The notes under the pieces: model-generated
Seen by the model: only the letters and a program-made list of their open reading frames with translations
The model's database searches: none
Told to the model about the DNA's origin: nothing
In this document: one piece after another, positions 19,385 through 30,126 of the stretch
How the letters are laid out: each line of letters opens with the position of its first letter
How positions within the stretch are numbered: the stretch's first letter is position 1
Translations under genes and position numbers: made by a program
DNA from: Samsonia erythrinae
GTDB taxonomy: Bacteria > Pseudomonadota > Gammaproteobacteria > Enterobacterales > Enterobacteriaceae
Length of the DNA stretch: 64,000 nucleotides
Reading direction: 5' to 3'
NCBI RefSeq assembly: GCF_004342665.1
Contig: NZ_SMBY01000013.1
Coordinates: forward strand, 1-64,000

Positions 19385-20761
19385 TTACTCGAACAGGCTG
19401 CGATGCAGTGTCTGCACCACGCGTTCGGCATCGGCGCTGGGCACCAGGAAACAGAGGTTGTTACTACTGGCTCCGTAGCAAATCAATCGGATGCTGAATG
19501 GATCCATCACGCCAAAGACTTCTTTCCCAACGCCGCAGGCCTGAGACAGCTTATTGCCGATCAGCGCGACCAGCGACAGATTCTCTTCGACCTCGACGCG
19601 GCAGAGCGATGACAGCTCAGTCAGCAGAGCGCTGGACAGCAGGTTGCCGCCGGTTGACGTGGAGCCTGTCGTATCAAGCGTCAGCGCGACGTTGACTTCC
19701 GATGTGGTGATCAAGTCGACGGAGATGTTATGGCGCGCCAGAATGCTGAAGACTTCGGCCAGAAAACCCCGCGCGTGCAGCATGTTGAGACTGTGCAGCG
19801 TAAGCAACGTTTGTTTGCGACGCAGCGCCAGCGCACGGAACAGCGGCGGATTTTCCGTTTTATTACACACCAGCGTCCCCCCGGCGGCCGGATCCTTACT
19901 GGAACCGACGAATACCGGAATGTCGCTGCGCACGGCCGGCAACAGCGTTGCCGGGTGCAGCACTTTCGCGCCAAATGTCGCCATTTCAGCCGCTTCTTCG
20001 AACAGAATCTGGTCGATGCGTTTTGCTGTCGGCACCACGCGCGGATCGGTCGTGTAGATACCGGGAACATCGGTCCAGATATCAATTCGGCTGGCGCCAA
20101 GCGCTTCGCCCAGCAACGCCGCGGTATAATCGCTGCCTCCGCGTCCCAGCGTCGTGGTACGGCCTTTGGCTTCGCTGCCGATAAAGCCTTGGGTAATCAC
20201 CCGTCCCTGAGCCAGACGCGGCTGCAACTGGCTGCGCGTCAGCTCGCCCAGCGCGGCGCAATCCGGCTGTGCGCGGCCAAAATGGTCATCGGTGCGCATA
20301 ATTTTGCGTACATCAAACCACTCCGCCACAACGTCGCGCTGGCGCAGAATCTCGACAAACAGCAGGGTAGACATCAGTTCACCGTGGCTGACGAGCTCAT
20401 CCGTCAGGGCGTTGGACGTCGCGAGGGCCGCCGCTTCAGACAGCGTGGTGATGCTGTCCAGCATGCGGTCAATCTCATCACGGACGACACTTTGGGTCGT
20501 CAGCTTGTCGATGATGGCGTACTGAATCTGACGAATTTTCGCCAGATGCTCGGCGCGCACTTCCGCTGGCAGACCTTCAGCCAGTGCGACCAGCAAATTG
20601 GTGATACCCGCAGATGCCGACAGCACGACAACCCGTACATTGGGATTGGATAGCACAACATCGGCGCTGCGGTTCATCGCGTCAAAGTCCGCCACGCTGG
20701 TGCCGCCGAATTTGGCAATGACGATAGCGTTCGCGCTTGCGGATACTTCAGTTGCAGACAT
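19385..20761 (-). CDS. lysC: Lysine-sensitive aspartokinase III
   Basis: Phosphorylates L-aspartate, the entry step to lysine, diaminopimelate, threonine and methionine. 458 residues (E. coli 449), the difference being an N-terminal extension before IAKFGGTSVADFDAM. The kinase domain covers about 1-300 (TTTLGRGGSDYTAALL near 205), and two ACT domains follow, with SVDLITTSEVNVALTLDTTG in the first. A lysine riboswitch precedes it. The reading frame is complete, ending HRSLFE, but the 3' flank contains adapter-like sequence and a repeat. Confidence 0.96.
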   Translation of the reverse strand: MSATEVSASANAIVIAKFGGTSVADFDAMNRSADVVLSNPNVRVVVLSASAGITNLLVALAEGLPAEVRAEHLAKIRQIQYAIIDKLTTQSVVRDEIDRMLDSITTLSEAAALATSNALTDELVSHGELMSTLLFVEILRQRDVVAEWFDVRKIMRTDDHFGRAQPDCAALGELTRSQLQPRLAQGRVITQGFIGSEAKGRTTTLGRGGSDYTAALLGEALGASRIDIWTDVPGIYTTDPRVVPTAKRIDQILFEEAAEMATFGAKVLHPATLLPAVRSDIPVFVGSSKDPAAGGTLVCNKTENPPLFRALALRRKQTLLTLHSLNMLHARGFLAEVFSILARHNISVDLITTSEVNVALTLDTTGSTSTGGNLLSSALLTELSSLCRVEVEENLSLVALIGNKLSQACGVGKEVFGVMDPFSIRLICYGASSNNLCFLVPSADAERVVQTLHRSLFE

Positions 20762-20881
20762 GTCAAAAACCTCGTGTCAGGGAATAGGCTGTTTTTCAGT
20801 AAACAGCGTTCATTAATCAGCCATGGCACAAGGGGGAGGGCGATCGGTAGGGGGCAGGCGTAGGACATCGCTACGATACAC

Positions 20882-21065
20882 CCAGAAGCGCTCCACCTTG
20901 CTGAACATCCGTCAGGACGAACCAGGTGACAACCCAGAGGATTCAGCCTCTGTGGTCGATGGGAGGAAAACCGAATTTCACCCCATCTCGGCGTCGCTCC
21001 CCCTCGGATATCATCAACGGATTACGGTTCCTCCGATATCTACCTGGGCGACGCTCCTCTTCTGG
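20882..21065 (-). ncRNA. Lysine riboswitch (L box)
   Basis: The lysC leader contains the conserved L-box blocks: P1 strands CCAGAAGAGG and CTTCTGG, GAGGGGGAGCGACGCCGAG, GAGGCTGAATCCTCTGGGTT and GGTGGAGCGCTTCTGGG, closely matching the E. coli lysC leader. When lysine is bound, the aptamer reduces translation initiation and promotes mRNA loss in E. coli. The expression platform is the ~120 bases between aptamer and ATG. Confidence 0.93.
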
Positions 21066-21096
21066 CTTGCACGTTAAACGCACAAGTACGCCGTTA

Positions 21097-21125
21097 CAAA
21101 TAACGGGTTATGCGGTTTCTGTCAA
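21097..21125 (-). promoter_or_regulatory. Candidate lysC promoter
   Basis: On the minus strand a perfect -35 TTGACA (21120-21125) is followed after 17 bases by TATTTG (21097-21102). A start near 21089 would place the riboswitch just downstream. Confidence 0.5.
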
Positions 21126-21222
21126 TAAACAAAAGGCGGCGATGGCCATTTAGCAAGAAAAGGGATCTCAATCGCGATGTTAAAGGATACAATCGATTCA
21201 GTCACTTTGAACTCATGCTTAG

Positions 21223-22887
<1,665 letters not shown>

Positions 22888-22898
22888 GGTGGAAAAGT

Positions 22899-22928
22899 AA
22901 ACGATGGGGAAGAAAATTCCCCATGTTT
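22899..22928 (+). terminator. Left copy of duplicated pgi terminator
   Basis: AAACGATGGGGAAG and ATTCCCCATGTTT form a hairpin repeated at 23093-23123 with one base missing here. It begins 12 bases after the pgi stop. Confidence 0.75.
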
Positions 22929-23092
22929 GAATTTGCTAACCAAGTCCGACGCGCAGTGATAATGGATGGATCGTAAAGACGCTGCAAGTACGTCCCTGTA
23001 AGCTCGAACCGCGCCATCCCTGGCGCGGACGCTTTACTCTTCCATTCCATTCTCACCGTTCGATAAAAGATGATGGGGTTGTCAACGGCCTG
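22929..23092 (+). mobile_element. 164-bp palindromic element, copy B
   Basis: Exactly the length of copy A at 15501-15664 and identical at 152 of 164 positions; most differences are in the outer 30 bases. The central hairpin CCGCGCCA-TCCC-TGGCGCGG is unchanged. It is bounded by two copies of the pgi terminator, a different hairpin from the one around copy A, which fixes the element ends independently. Confidence 0.8.
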
Positions 23093-23123
23093 AAACGATG
23101 GGGAAGAAAATTCCCCATCGTTT
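23093..23123. terminator. Right copy of duplicated pgi terminator
   Basis: AAACGATGGGG-AAGAAAATT-CCCCATCGTTT forms an intact stem between convergent pgi and the Wzi-like gene. It can act in both directions, with A and T runs at its flanks. Confidence 0.75.
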
Positions 23124-23138
23124 AGCCGGTGAGACGCG

Positions 23139-24569
23139 TTACAGGTTGATAGGAATTTCGATGCTGACGCCGGCACCAACATCATCACTGGTGCTGTGGT
23201 TGCTATCGGTGTACCACACATTGGTGTCGAGTTTGGCTTTTGAGTCGAAGTCATAGCCCCAGCCTAGCTCAATCCCTTTCAGGGTATCGGAACGTGGGAA
23301 CGCTTTGTTGATGCTCTGGCTGTTAGGGTTCACCTTGGCATACATTACGCGGGTGCTCCAGCGTTGTCCGCCATCAAGTGCCAGCTCTACCCGGCCAGAA
23401 AGCACCTGAGCATCGCCACCCGCGGCATAACCCAGCGGGTATCCTTGCTGGTAATACCCATCCCGGTAGATATGGTGGCTGTAGGTGATGTTATTGGCAT
23501 TACCATTGGAGCGCGTATCCGTTCCTTCAATATTCCAGTTGATGGTCGACGTACCCCATTCCGGATGCCCCTCGATACCCAACAGATAAAAGTTTTTGGA
23601 AGGTAACATTCCCGCTTCATCTTCACCCACTAACTGGCCGTAAAGGCTGACAGGCATGCCGACAAGCGGCGCCATTTTCAGTTTGAAGTCAAATCCTGCT
23701 AGCTGGTTACCCGGCTCATTGTCCGTGCCGGTATTATCGCGTCCTGCTGCGCCATCCCAAAACGAACTCCATGACCGAGGACGGCCTTCCCCTCCCCACT
23801 GCATGATGCGTGATGCGCCTAACTCCAGAAATGTCGTGGGCTGAATAGCCAGGCGACCACCGATGATTTTTGCATCCGGTACTGACGAATACTGATCCAA
23901 CTGCCCGGCTGAGAGTTGGTATTGCCAACGGCCAATCCAAGACAGCCATGGCGTTTCAAACGGTGATTGATCGGCTCGTTGTAATATGAATCCTGTGACC
24001 GGACGGGCAGCGTCGGAGCGTATCAGGCTGCCCTCGTAGCCGGGTCCCCACCATTGTGAGATTTTCCCGAACGACAGCCATTGGTTAAAAATTTTCACCG
24101 CCCCGTAGGAGTCGTCCATATTCCAGCGGGACCGATCTTCAATGCGCTGATCGCCTTCAAACGTGCCTTTGATATTGATGTCCCAAAACTCATCGCTGGC
24201 GCCCACACCGATGGACAGAGCATGATCGCTGGCGTGTCGGCTACCGAAGCCTTGAGGCAGGCCGGGTCTGTCTGTCGAGGTATAGCCGCTAAGGCGAACG
24301 TTGGATTTGAGTTGACCGATCCGTTGCTCGACGCGGGTGATGACGGCTTTTTCTGTATTGGTGACGGGCTTGGCTTGAGAAAGTGCAGACTCGATTTCTT
24401 CCTGACTCAACGGCCAGGTCGTCAGGCTGGTTTGAATGACGCCACGATCGGATAACCAGGCAAGATCGTTGCGAAGTGTGTTATCCGGGGCGATCAGACC
24501 TGCGGCCTGACTTGTTGAGACACATAAAAACAAACCGATAAGCGTGACTAGGCGTTTTTTAGTAGGCAT
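23139..24569 (-). CDS. Wzi-like capsule-assembly outer-membrane protein
   Basis: 476 residues with a signal peptide (cleavage near SQAA, residue 22), then a conserved N-terminal helical segment (DNTLRNDLAWLSDRGVI) and alternating strands typical of an outer-membrane barrel. WWGPGYEGSLIRSDAARPV is characteristic of the Wzi/capsule-assembly family, whose E. coli member is a surface lectin that anchors group 1 capsule. No polysaccharide genes adjoin it here, so its polymer is unknown. It is monocistronic and ends at the terminator shared with pgi. Confidence 0.82.
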   Translation of the reverse strand: MPTKKRLVTLIGLFLCVSTSQAAGLIAPDNTLRNDLAWLSDRGVIQTSLTTWPLSQEEIESALSQAKPVTNTEKAVITRVEQRIGQLKSNVRLSGYTSTDRPGLPQGFGSRHASDHALSIGVGASDEFWDINIKGTFEGDQRIEDRSRWNMDDSYGAVKIFNQWLSFGKISQWWGPGYEGSLIRSDAARPVTGFILQRADQSPFETPWLSWIGRWQYQLSAGQLDQYSSVPDAKIIGGRLAIQPTTFLELGASRIMQWGGEGRPRSWSSFWDGAAGRDNTGTDNEPGNQLAGFDFKLKMAPLVGMPVSLYGQLVGEDEAGMLPSKNFYLLGIEGHPEWGTSTINWNIEGTDTRSNGNANNITYSHHIYRDGYYQQGYPLGYAAGGDAQVLSGRVELALDGGQRWSTRVMYAKVNPNSQSINKAFPRSDTLKGIELGWGYDFDSKAKLDTNVWYTDSNHSTSDDVGAGVSIEIPINL

Positions 24570-24940
24570 GCTGTCGTTTCCTCATTGCATTATATCCTTT
24601 GCTGATTCTGCTTTTTTAGCGTCTTTTGATGCTATTTACGTTAATGTTGCCGAGCCCGGCCAACATTCGTCGCCGTGATTAATCTCTCAGCCCGATAGCA
24701 TACAGAGTATGGGATGATCGAAATAATCATAAATGGCGCTGAGGATGTTATTCAGATAATACTGAAAAATTTTTTATTTATTCCTCAGTGAAATATTTTT
24801 CCTCCGGGGATGATAGCGCATTAATGTCTCGTTTTTTCGATTCTTTTCGTGTAAATGCATGGGGACTGCGGGAGATCGCCAGGAAAACGTCGTATGATGT
24901 GCTCAGTGATGGCAGGTATTTCAATAGCAAGGAGAAAGAG
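24570..24940. other. Divergent intergenic region, Wzi-like gene to yjeI
   Basis: 371 A+T-rich bases that hold both promoters. A -10-like TATGAT is at 24893-24898 for yjeI. A weak hairpin TTCAG-ATAATA-CTGAA with a following T run is at 24751-24776. The frame upstream of yjeI is open to 24788 but has no ribosome site or similarity. Nothing else is recognisable. Confidence 0.4.
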
Positions 24941-25285
24941 ATGCGGGCTCGTATTTTATTGGGACTGTCTGTGGCAGTCTTGCTGGCGGGGTGCAGCAGC
25001 ACTAACCAACTTAGTGCCGCCGGGCAGGCAGTCACGTTTACGGACACCAAGCCAGGCAGCGAGTGCCAATTGCTGGGACAAGTCAGCGGTAGCCAGTCTA
25101 ACTGGTTGGCTGGTCACCATAGTGATGGTAGCGCCATGCGCGGTGCGGCGAACGATCTACGTAATAAAGCAGCGGCGATGGGGGGGAATACCATCTACGG
25201 CGCGACCAGTCCAAGCGAAACGTTCTGGTCAGGCTTTGCGCCTCTGGATAGTAAGATGAACGGCAACGTGTATAAGTGCCCTTAA
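24941..25285 (+). CDS. yjeI: YjeI-like lipoprotein
   Basis: 114-residue predicted lipoprotein: n-region MRARIL, a hydrophobic stretch and the lipobox LLAGC (Cys19). The rest (GQAVTFTDTKPGSECQLLG, MRGAANDLRNKAAAMGGN) closely resembles E. coli YjeI (DUF4156), which also neighbours epmB. ATG 24941 is chosen because AAGGAGAAAGAG precedes it and the signal peptide starts there. Function unknown; likely an envelope protein with one disulfide (Cys44 and the final Cys are conserved). Confidence 0.85.
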   Translation: MRARILLGLSVAVLLAGCSSTNQLSAAGQAVTFTDTKPGSECQLLGQVSGSQSNWLAGHHSDGSAMRGAANDLRNKAAAMGGNTIYGATSPSETFWSGFAPLDSKMNGNVYKCP

Positions 25286-25299
25286 GTTAAAGAAAATCA

Positions 25300-25325
25300 G
25301 GTGAGAGCGCCGTTATGCTCTCACC
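25300..25325. terminator. yjeI/epmB convergent terminator
   Basis: GGTGAGAGC and GCTCTCACC form a perfect 9-bp stem in the short gap between the convergent genes. The T run is weak on both sides. Confidence 0.55.
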
Positions 25326-25337
25326 CCATTCCCTGCC

Positions 25338-26384
25338 TCATTGTTCGACGCGATCCTGTTGTTGCTTCATGCCCAAATCCAGCGGCGTTTTGCTGGCTTC
25401 TCCACCAATCTCGCGTGCCAGACGCGGCACCAGATAGCCGGATACTTTCTTCATCAATTCTTTGACTAAGGCGCGGGCTTCATGATCTTCCACCAGAAAA
25501 TGGGCGGCGCCCTGTACTTTATCCAGCACATGCAGGTAATAGGGGAGAATGCCAGCGTCAAACAGCGCATTGCTGAGCCGGGCGAGGGTGTCTGCATTGT
25601 CATTCACGCCGCGAAGCAGCACACTCTGGTTTAACAGCGTGACGCCCGCACGACGCAAATGCGCCATACTTTGTGTTAAATCACGATCGATCTCCTGCGG
25701 GTGGTTAATATGCGTCACCAGTAACACCTGAAGTGAACTGCGTGACAGGCGATCGCACAAGGTGTCAGTGATGCGCGCAGGGATGACAACGGGCAGACGG
25801 CTGTGAATGCGCAGACGTTTCAGATGCGGGATGTTTTCCAATTCGGTGAGCAGCCAGTCCAACTCGTGGTCTTTGGCCATCAGCGGGTCACCGCCGGAAA
25901 AAATGATTTCATCCAGTTCGGTGTGCTGGCGGATGTAATCCAGCGCCTGACGCCAGTTTGCTTTATTGCCCTGATTATCCTGATAGGGGAAGTGGCGACG
26001 GAAGCAGTAACGGCAGTTTACCGCGCAGCCGCCTTTGACCAGCAGCAGGGCGCGGTTGTGATATTTGTGCAATAACCCCGGAACAACGCTGTGCTGCTCT
26101 TCGAGTGGGTCGTGGCTAAACCCCGGCGTGAGGGTAAATTCGTCGAGTGAGGTCAATACCTGTAACAGCAACGGATCGTTGGCATTGCCGCGCTGCATTC
26201 GTGCAGCGAACGCGCGTGGTACGCGCAGGGCAAAAAGCCGACGTGCATCCTTGCCTTGCTGGAGTTTTTCGTGACCTCTGAGCGCTAAAAGTTGCAGCAA
26301 TTCATCAGGATCGGTGATTACGTCCGCAAGTTGCTGCAACCAATCTTCTCTGGAAGGTATATTTAGGGTTACAATGTGTGCCAT
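25338..26384 (-). CDS. epmB: EF-P (R)-beta-lysyl pathway lysine 2,3-aminomutase
   Basis: Radical-SAM enzyme that converts (S)-alpha-lysine to (R)-beta-lysine for attachment to elongation factor P. 348 residues (E. coli 342). The CxxxCxxC cluster motif is in GGCAVNCRYCFRRHFPY (about 118-130), and a PLP-lysine region lies near the C-terminus (QGAAHFLVEDHEA). Divergent from its target efp, with 41 bases between the starts; the third pathway gene, epmA, is 6 kb away. Confidence 0.95.
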   Translation of the reverse strand: MAHIVTLNIPSREDWLQQLADVITDPDELLQLLALRGHEKLQQGKDARRLFALRVPRAFAARMQRGNANDPLLLQVLTSLDEFTLTPGFSHDPLEEQHSVVPGLLHKYHNRALLLVKGGCAVNCRYCFRRHFPYQDNQGNKANWRQALDYIRQHTELDEIIFSGGDPLMAKDHELDWLLTELENIPHLKRLRIHSRLPVVIPARITDTLCDRLSRSSLQVLLVTHINHPQEIDRDLTQSMAHLRRAGVTLLNQSVLLRGVNDNADTLARLSNALFDAGILPYYLHVLDKVQGAAHFLVEDHEARALVKELMKKVSGYLVPRLAREIGGEASKTPLDLGMKQQQDRVEQ

Positions 26385-26425
26385 TTTTTTGGCTTCGTAC
26401 CAGTATTTAATTGTAGAGGGCCTTC

Positions 26426-26992
26426 ATGGCGACTTATTCTAGCAACGATTTCCGTTCCGGTCTTAAAATCATGTTCGAAGGTGAGCCGTATGCCATCGAA
26501 TCCAGTGAATTTGTGAAACCGGGTAAAGGCCAGGCTTTTGCTCGTGTAAAAATGCGTCGTCTGTTGACGGGATCTCGCGTTGAAAAAACCTTCAAATCGA
26601 CCGATTCGGCGGAAGGTGCAGACGTGATGGATACCAATATGAACTACCTGTATAACGACGGTGAGTTCTACCATTTCATGCACCCTGAAACCTTTGACCA
26701 GCATCAGGTTGAAGAAAAGACCGTCGGTGATTCTGCGAAATGGCTACAGGATAACGCGGAATGTATTATCACGTTGTGGGACGGTCGCCCGATTGCCGTT
26801 CAGCCGCCAAACTTTATTGAAGCTGAAATCGTCGATACCGATCCGGGTCTGAAAGGCGATACCGCAGGGACCGGCGGTAAGCCAGCGACCCTGAGCACGG
26901 GGGCCGTGGTTAAGGTGCCGCTGTTTGTACAGATTGGCGAAGTCATCAAAGTGGATACCCGCTCTGGTGAATATGTATCCCGCGTGAAGTAA
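26426..26992 (+). CDS. efp: Translation elongation factor P
   Basis: Ribosome-binding factor that relieves stalling at consecutive prolines. 188 residues, three-domain eIF5A-like fold. The modified lysine is Lys34 in VKPGKGQAF, the acceptor of beta-lysine put on by EpmA. The ATG at 26426 follows GAGGG. A strong terminator follows the stop. Divergent from epmB. Confidence 0.98.
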   Translation: MATYSSNDFRSGLKIMFEGEPYAIESSEFVKPGKGQAFARVKMRRLLTGSRVEKTFKSTDSAEGADVMDTNMNYLYNDGEFYHFMHPETFDQHQVEEKTVGDSAKWLQDNAECIITLWDGRPIAVQPPNFIEAEIVDTDPGLKGDTAGTGGKPATLSTGAVVKVPLFVQIGEVIKVDTRSGEYVSRVK

Positions 26993-27006
26993 TGCATGTG
27001 AGAAAG

Positions 27007-27034
27007 GCCGCCTTCCGTGAGGGCGGTTTTTTTT
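27007..27034 (+). terminator. efp terminator
   Basis: CCGCC-TTCCGTGA-GGGCGG followed by eight T residues, 14 bases after the efp stop. Confidence 0.9.
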
Positions 27035-27108
27035 GCTCTTTTTTTTTTCAGAGTCCCCTCCTTTGTTTTGCGTTTCATGCGAAAACCCCCCCATAAGAAT
27101 CAAAATTG

Positions 27109-27119
27109 GCTACGCTTAA
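27109..27119 (+). promoter_or_regulatory. Candidate sigma-S promoter -10 element for the entericidin gene
   Basis: GCTACGCTTAA agrees with the extended RpoS -10 consensus (KCTAYACTTAA) at all but one position and lies 56 bases upstream of the entericidin ATG. E. coli ecnB is RpoS-dependent. A TTGACA at 27141 lacks a well-spaced -10. Confidence 0.45.
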
Positions 27120-27174
27120 AAAGCAGGGACTTTCGTCCTGTTGACATCCTACTCTCATAAAGAAGGAATCAAGT

Positions 27175-27306
27175 ATGTTGAAGAAAGCGTTTATTGCCAT
27201 TTGTTCTCTGGTTATTCTCTCTGCGGTTGTTGGGTGTAATACAACGCGCGGCGTCGGGCAAGATGTTGAAGCGGGTGGAAAAGCCATACAGCGTAGCGTT
27301 CAGTAA
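27175..27306 (+). CDS. ecnB: Entericidin-like lipoprotein
   Basis: 43-residue lipoprotein: MLKKAFIAICSLVILSAVVG, then the lipobox cysteine, then NTTRGVGQDVEAGGKAIQRS. The NTTRGVG...D...GG pattern is that of EcnA/EcnB, the entericidin antidote/toxin pair. This is the only copy found here. The sequence is closer to EcnB, the bacteriolytic partner, as remembered. It lies between efp and blc, as in E. coli. AGAAGGA precedes the ATG by about 8 bases. In E. coli the pair promotes lysis in stationary phase under RpoS control. Confidence 0.85.
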   Translation: MLKKAFIAICSLVILSAVVGCNTTRGVGQDVEAGGKAIQRSVQ

Positions 27307-27884
27307 CCTCCAATCATACTTCAAGCTCTCTGTACGTTGGCTTTGTTACTCCGCCCATTTATGGGCATGGTGTTAACGGGCCAACGTGTTGTCCCGTTGC
27401 GCGAATTATTCAGGGGAACGCTTGGCAAATAAGACGTAATCCTTTTTAGCGGGGAAAGGAATGGCATAATTGTTTTTCCGTAGTGAATAAAGGCGGAGTG
27501 AGCAAAGAAGTTATCTATCCCCGATATTTTTATTCCTGACGGTAAGCTGACTCATGTATTTATGTCATTTTTTTGTTCGGGTTTTTAGGCTATTTCAGCG
27601 GACTGGCCGGGAACATTGTCTTTTTTAGACCGTGGGACGCGCATTATTTAAATGTTTATTGTCGACCCCGAAAATAAATGGCACTTTTTCGGTCGCTTGT
27701 ACCAGTTAATTGAGGGGATTGACGGTAGTAGGCGATGTTTCCGTATTCATATTGTTCTTCACGATAATTTAAACATGTCTTTGCCAACCGAATCGATTGG
27801 GCATTAAGTCGCACGCCACTTTCTTTAATGAAAGACCGCAGGAAAGACAAATAGGTTATCTTGTGCGGTCATCAGGGATTCTGT
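27307..27884. other. Intergenic region between entericidin and blc, with a possible degraded repeat
   Basis: 578 bases without a convincing gene. 27311-27415 begins CATACTTCAAG and ends GAATTATTCAGG, similar to the ends of a palindromic repeat common in enterobacterial intergenic DNA, but the centre does not match and the call is weak. GGGCAT near 27362 and CCCGTTG near 27393 lie in the same stretch. A 64-codon minus-strand frame with a TTG start (27656-27850) has no recognisable similarity and no good ribosome site. E. coli sugE is missing here. Confidence 0.35.
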
Positions 27885-28406
27885 TTACTGATTTACCCAG
27901 ATAAGCGACTCCGTCGGGAAACCGTAGCGCTTGGCCGTGGCAACTAATTTATCGCGCGTAGCATCATCCAACGTGGGTGTCCGCGAGAGGATCCACAAAT
28001 AGTTGCGATTCGGGCCACAGATCAAGGCATAACGGTAATCTTCATCCAGTTCGATAATATTGTACCCGCCATAGAACGGCCCGAAAAACGACACTTTTAA
28101 CGCGCCGCGCTGAGGTGAGCCCGTAAAGTATGCCTTTCCTGTACTTTCTTTCCATTCCTGCTTGTCGGTATTAAACCCCCGGTTGACGACTTTTACGCCT
28201 CCGTCATCGCGCAGGCTATAGGTAGCGGTTACGCGTTCCATATTGCGTTCAAAACGGTGATCGAGACGGGCTATTTCATACCAGGTGCCGAGGTAGCGGT
28301 TTATATCAACCTTTTCCACCACCGTGACATTATCGGGTGGAGTCACGCTACAGGCGGTGGAAAACAACGCAACCAATGCAACGATGTGCGTTTTCCATTG
28401 CCGCAT
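27885..28406 (-). CDS. blc: Outer-membrane lipocalin
   Basis: 173-residue bacterial lipocalin that binds lysophospholipids or fatty acids at the outer membrane. The family signature KVDINRYLGTWYEIARLDHRFERN starts at about residue 35 and CGPNRNYLWILSR is in the C-terminal half. The chosen ATG (28406) gives a signal sequence with Cys20 as lipid-modified residue, although the lipobox FSTAC is less typical than in E. coli. The frame is open upstream to an ATG at 28451, which would add 15 residues. Gene order ecn-blc-frd is as in E. coli, without ampC. Confidence 0.9.
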   Translation of the reverse strand: MRQWKTHIVALVALFSTACSVTPPDNVTVVEKVDINRYLGTWYEIARLDHRFERNMERVTATYSLRDDGGVKVVNRGFNTDKQEWKESTGKAYFTGSPQRGALKVSFFGPFYGGYNIIELDEDYRYALICGPNRNYLWILSRTPTLDDATRDKLVATAKRYGFPTESLIWVNQ

Positions 28407-28557
28407 TAGCTTGAAGAAAAAGGTGTTAAAGCGAGTTATTGCGAAGTGCATTATTAACGTCCCATCGTTCTCATCCTTTTACCAGTGTAGACGACAACGA
28501 CGTGATGAGGCAGAGAAAACGAGGATCGCTTCCATCAACGGTTGGTTTCGTGCTGAC

Positions 28558-28585
28558 AAAAAAGGCCTGCAAGAGGATGCAGGCC
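28558..28585 (-). terminator. frd operon terminator
   Basis: On the minus strand GGCCTGCA-TCCTCT-TGCAGGCC, a perfect 8-bp stem, is followed by six T residues, 27 bases after the frdD stop. Confidence 0.9.
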
Positions 28586-28611
28586 GTTTTGCATATAGTT
28601 ACCGCATCACT

Positions 28612-28968
28612 TTACAGTGTGACGATGCCAATAAAGGTGACGACAGTCAGGATCGCCGCCAGACCATAGAACACCCATTTCCCGGCCGGAATGTGGATTT
28701 TCAGGTCATGCATCGCGTGGTGGATTCGGTGCAGCCCATACCAGATTGGCAACGCAATCATCAGTAATAAAAAGACACGGCCAACGAAGCTCTGGCTGAA
28801 TGCAACAATGCGTTCATAAGTTAACGCCTCCGGGAATAGTCCCAGGGGCAGAATGATACCAACCAGCAGAACAATCACCGGCGTGAAGAAGGCGCTCCAC
28901 ATCCCTCCTGCACCAAACAGGCCCCAGAAAGGGGGTTCGTCAGAACGTTTTGGCGTTGGGTTAATCAC
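28612..28968 (-). CDS. frdD: Fumarate reductase membrane anchor subunit D
   Basis: 118-residue inner-membrane subunit (E. coli 119) with three hydrophobic helices (about 20-45, 60-85, 95-117). With FrdC it anchors FrdAB and binds menaquinol. The GTG start at 28968 is chosen because AGGAGA precedes it and [19 protein letters not shown] aligns with the E. coli N-terminus. Last gene of frdABCD, 14 bases after frdC. Confidence 0.95.
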   Translation of the reverse strand: MINPTPKRSDEPPFWGLFGAGGMWSAFFTPVIVLLVGIILPLGLFPEALTYERIVAFSQSFVGRVFLLLMIALPIWYGLHRIHHAMHDLKIHIPAGKWVFYGLAAILTVVTFIGIVTL

Positions 28969-28982
28969 ATTATTTCTCCTGT

Positions 28983-29381
28983 TCAGAATAGTAAGGCGAT
29001 CGCCAGAACGGCTATCGTTACTACCACGGTGACAGCCCACAGTCCTTTAATGACTGGCTCTGGCCCTATTTTTTCATCTTTAACGATGATGATGCTGGCC
29101 TTTGGCGCCAGTTCAAACCAGGTTTTGGTATGTAGCAGCGCTGCCAACAACGTAATGATATTAATCAGCAGTACCAACGGGTTTTGCAGGAAGCTGACAA
29201 AGTTAGCCCAGCCCTCCGGCCCGTTTTTCAGCGCAAAAACGCCGAACATCAGCACGATGCTGAACCAGACGGCAGGAACTGCCGTCGCTTCACGCAACAT
29301 ATAAAAACGGTAAAAACCCAGCTTTTGCCACCAGGTTGGCGACATGCCGCGAACATACGCTTTACGTTTGGATGTCATCAT
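28983..29381 (-). CDS. frdC: Fumarate reductase membrane anchor subunit C
   Basis: 132-residue membrane anchor (E. coli 131) with three transmembrane helices. The N-terminal [20 protein letters not shown] and [12 protein letters not shown], with the quinone-site histidine region, are conserved. It lies between frdB (10-base gap) and frdD in the operon. Confidence 0.95.
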   Translation of the reverse strand: MMTSKRKAYVRGMSPTWWQKLGFYRFYMLREATAVPAVWFSIVLMFGVFALKNGPEGWANFVSFLQNPLVLLINIITLLAALLHTKTWFELAPKASIIIVKDEKIGPEPVIKGLWAVTVVVTIAVLAIALLF

Positions 29382-29391
29382 TGTCCCTCCC

Positions 29392-30126
29392 TTATTGTGG
29401 TTTCAGCATGGCGATCATAAAGTCTTTGGCGCTTTCGACTTTACCTTGCTGGATAGCAGCGGCAGGATCGACGTGCTTCGGACACACCTCTGAGCAGTAG
29501 CCTACAAACGTACAGGACCAAACACCGTTTTTGCCGTTTAACTGCGGCATACGCGCTTTCTTGCCGTGGTCGCGGTTGTCCAGGTTATAACGGTGGGCCA
29601 GCGTAATTGCCGCAGGGCCGATGAACTCAGGGTTCAGGCCGAATTGCGGACAGGCCGCATAGCACAAACCGCAGTTAATACAGCCGGAGAACTGGTGGTA
29701 TTTCGCCATTTGCGCCGGCGTTTGGGTGTTCGGGCCGTCAGCCGGTTTACGATCGTTGCCGATGATATACGGCTTGATGGCTTCCAGACTCTCAATGAAG
29801 TGAGTCATGTCGACCACCAGATCGCGCTCAATAGGGAAGTTGCCCAGCGCTTCAACCTTCATACCGTTCGTGTAATCGCGCAGAAAGGTTTTACAGGCCA
29901 GTTTGGGCACCTTATTCACCATCATGCCGCAGGAACCACAGATTGCCATACGGCACGACCAGCGATAGGAGAGGTCCGGCGCCAGATTATCTTTGATATA
30001 ACCCAGAGCATCCAACAGGGATGTCTGTCTGTTGTACGGGACGTCGAATGTTTCGAAATAGGGTTCGCTGTCCTTTTCCGGGTTATAGCGCATGACGTCT
30101 ATTTTCAGGGTTTGCATATCAGCCAT
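29392..30126 (-). CDS. frdB: Fumarate reductase iron-sulfur subunit
   Basis: 244-residue electron-transfer subunit, as long as E. coli FrdB. Three clusters are visible: the [2Fe-2S] motif [14 protein letters not shown] with a distal CKTF (about 57-78), and two ferredoxin-like motifs [15 protein letters not shown] (near 148-162) and CSEVCPKH (near 210) for [4Fe-4S] and [3Fe-4S]. The start ATG 30126 is set by homology ([10 protein letters not shown]) and overlaps the frdA stop by 8 bases, suggesting translational coupling. Confidence 0.97.
   Translation of the reverse strand: MADMQTLKIDVMRYNPEKDSEPYFETFDVPYNRQTSLLDALGYIKDNLAPDLSYRWSCRMAICGSCGMMVNKVPKLACKTFLRDYTNGMKVEALGNFPIERDLVVDMTHFIESLEAIKPYIIGNDRKPADGPNTQTPAQMAKYHQFSGCINCGLCYAACPQFGLNPEFIGPAAITLAHRYNLDNRDHGKKARMPQLNGKNGVWSCTFVGYCSEVCPKHVDPAAAIQQGKVESAKDFMIAMLKPQ

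Noticed and set aside
27656-27850. 64-codon minus-strand frame with TTG start
   Set aside because: No ribosome site, no signal sequence and no recognisable family; kept only as a note in the intergenic entry.
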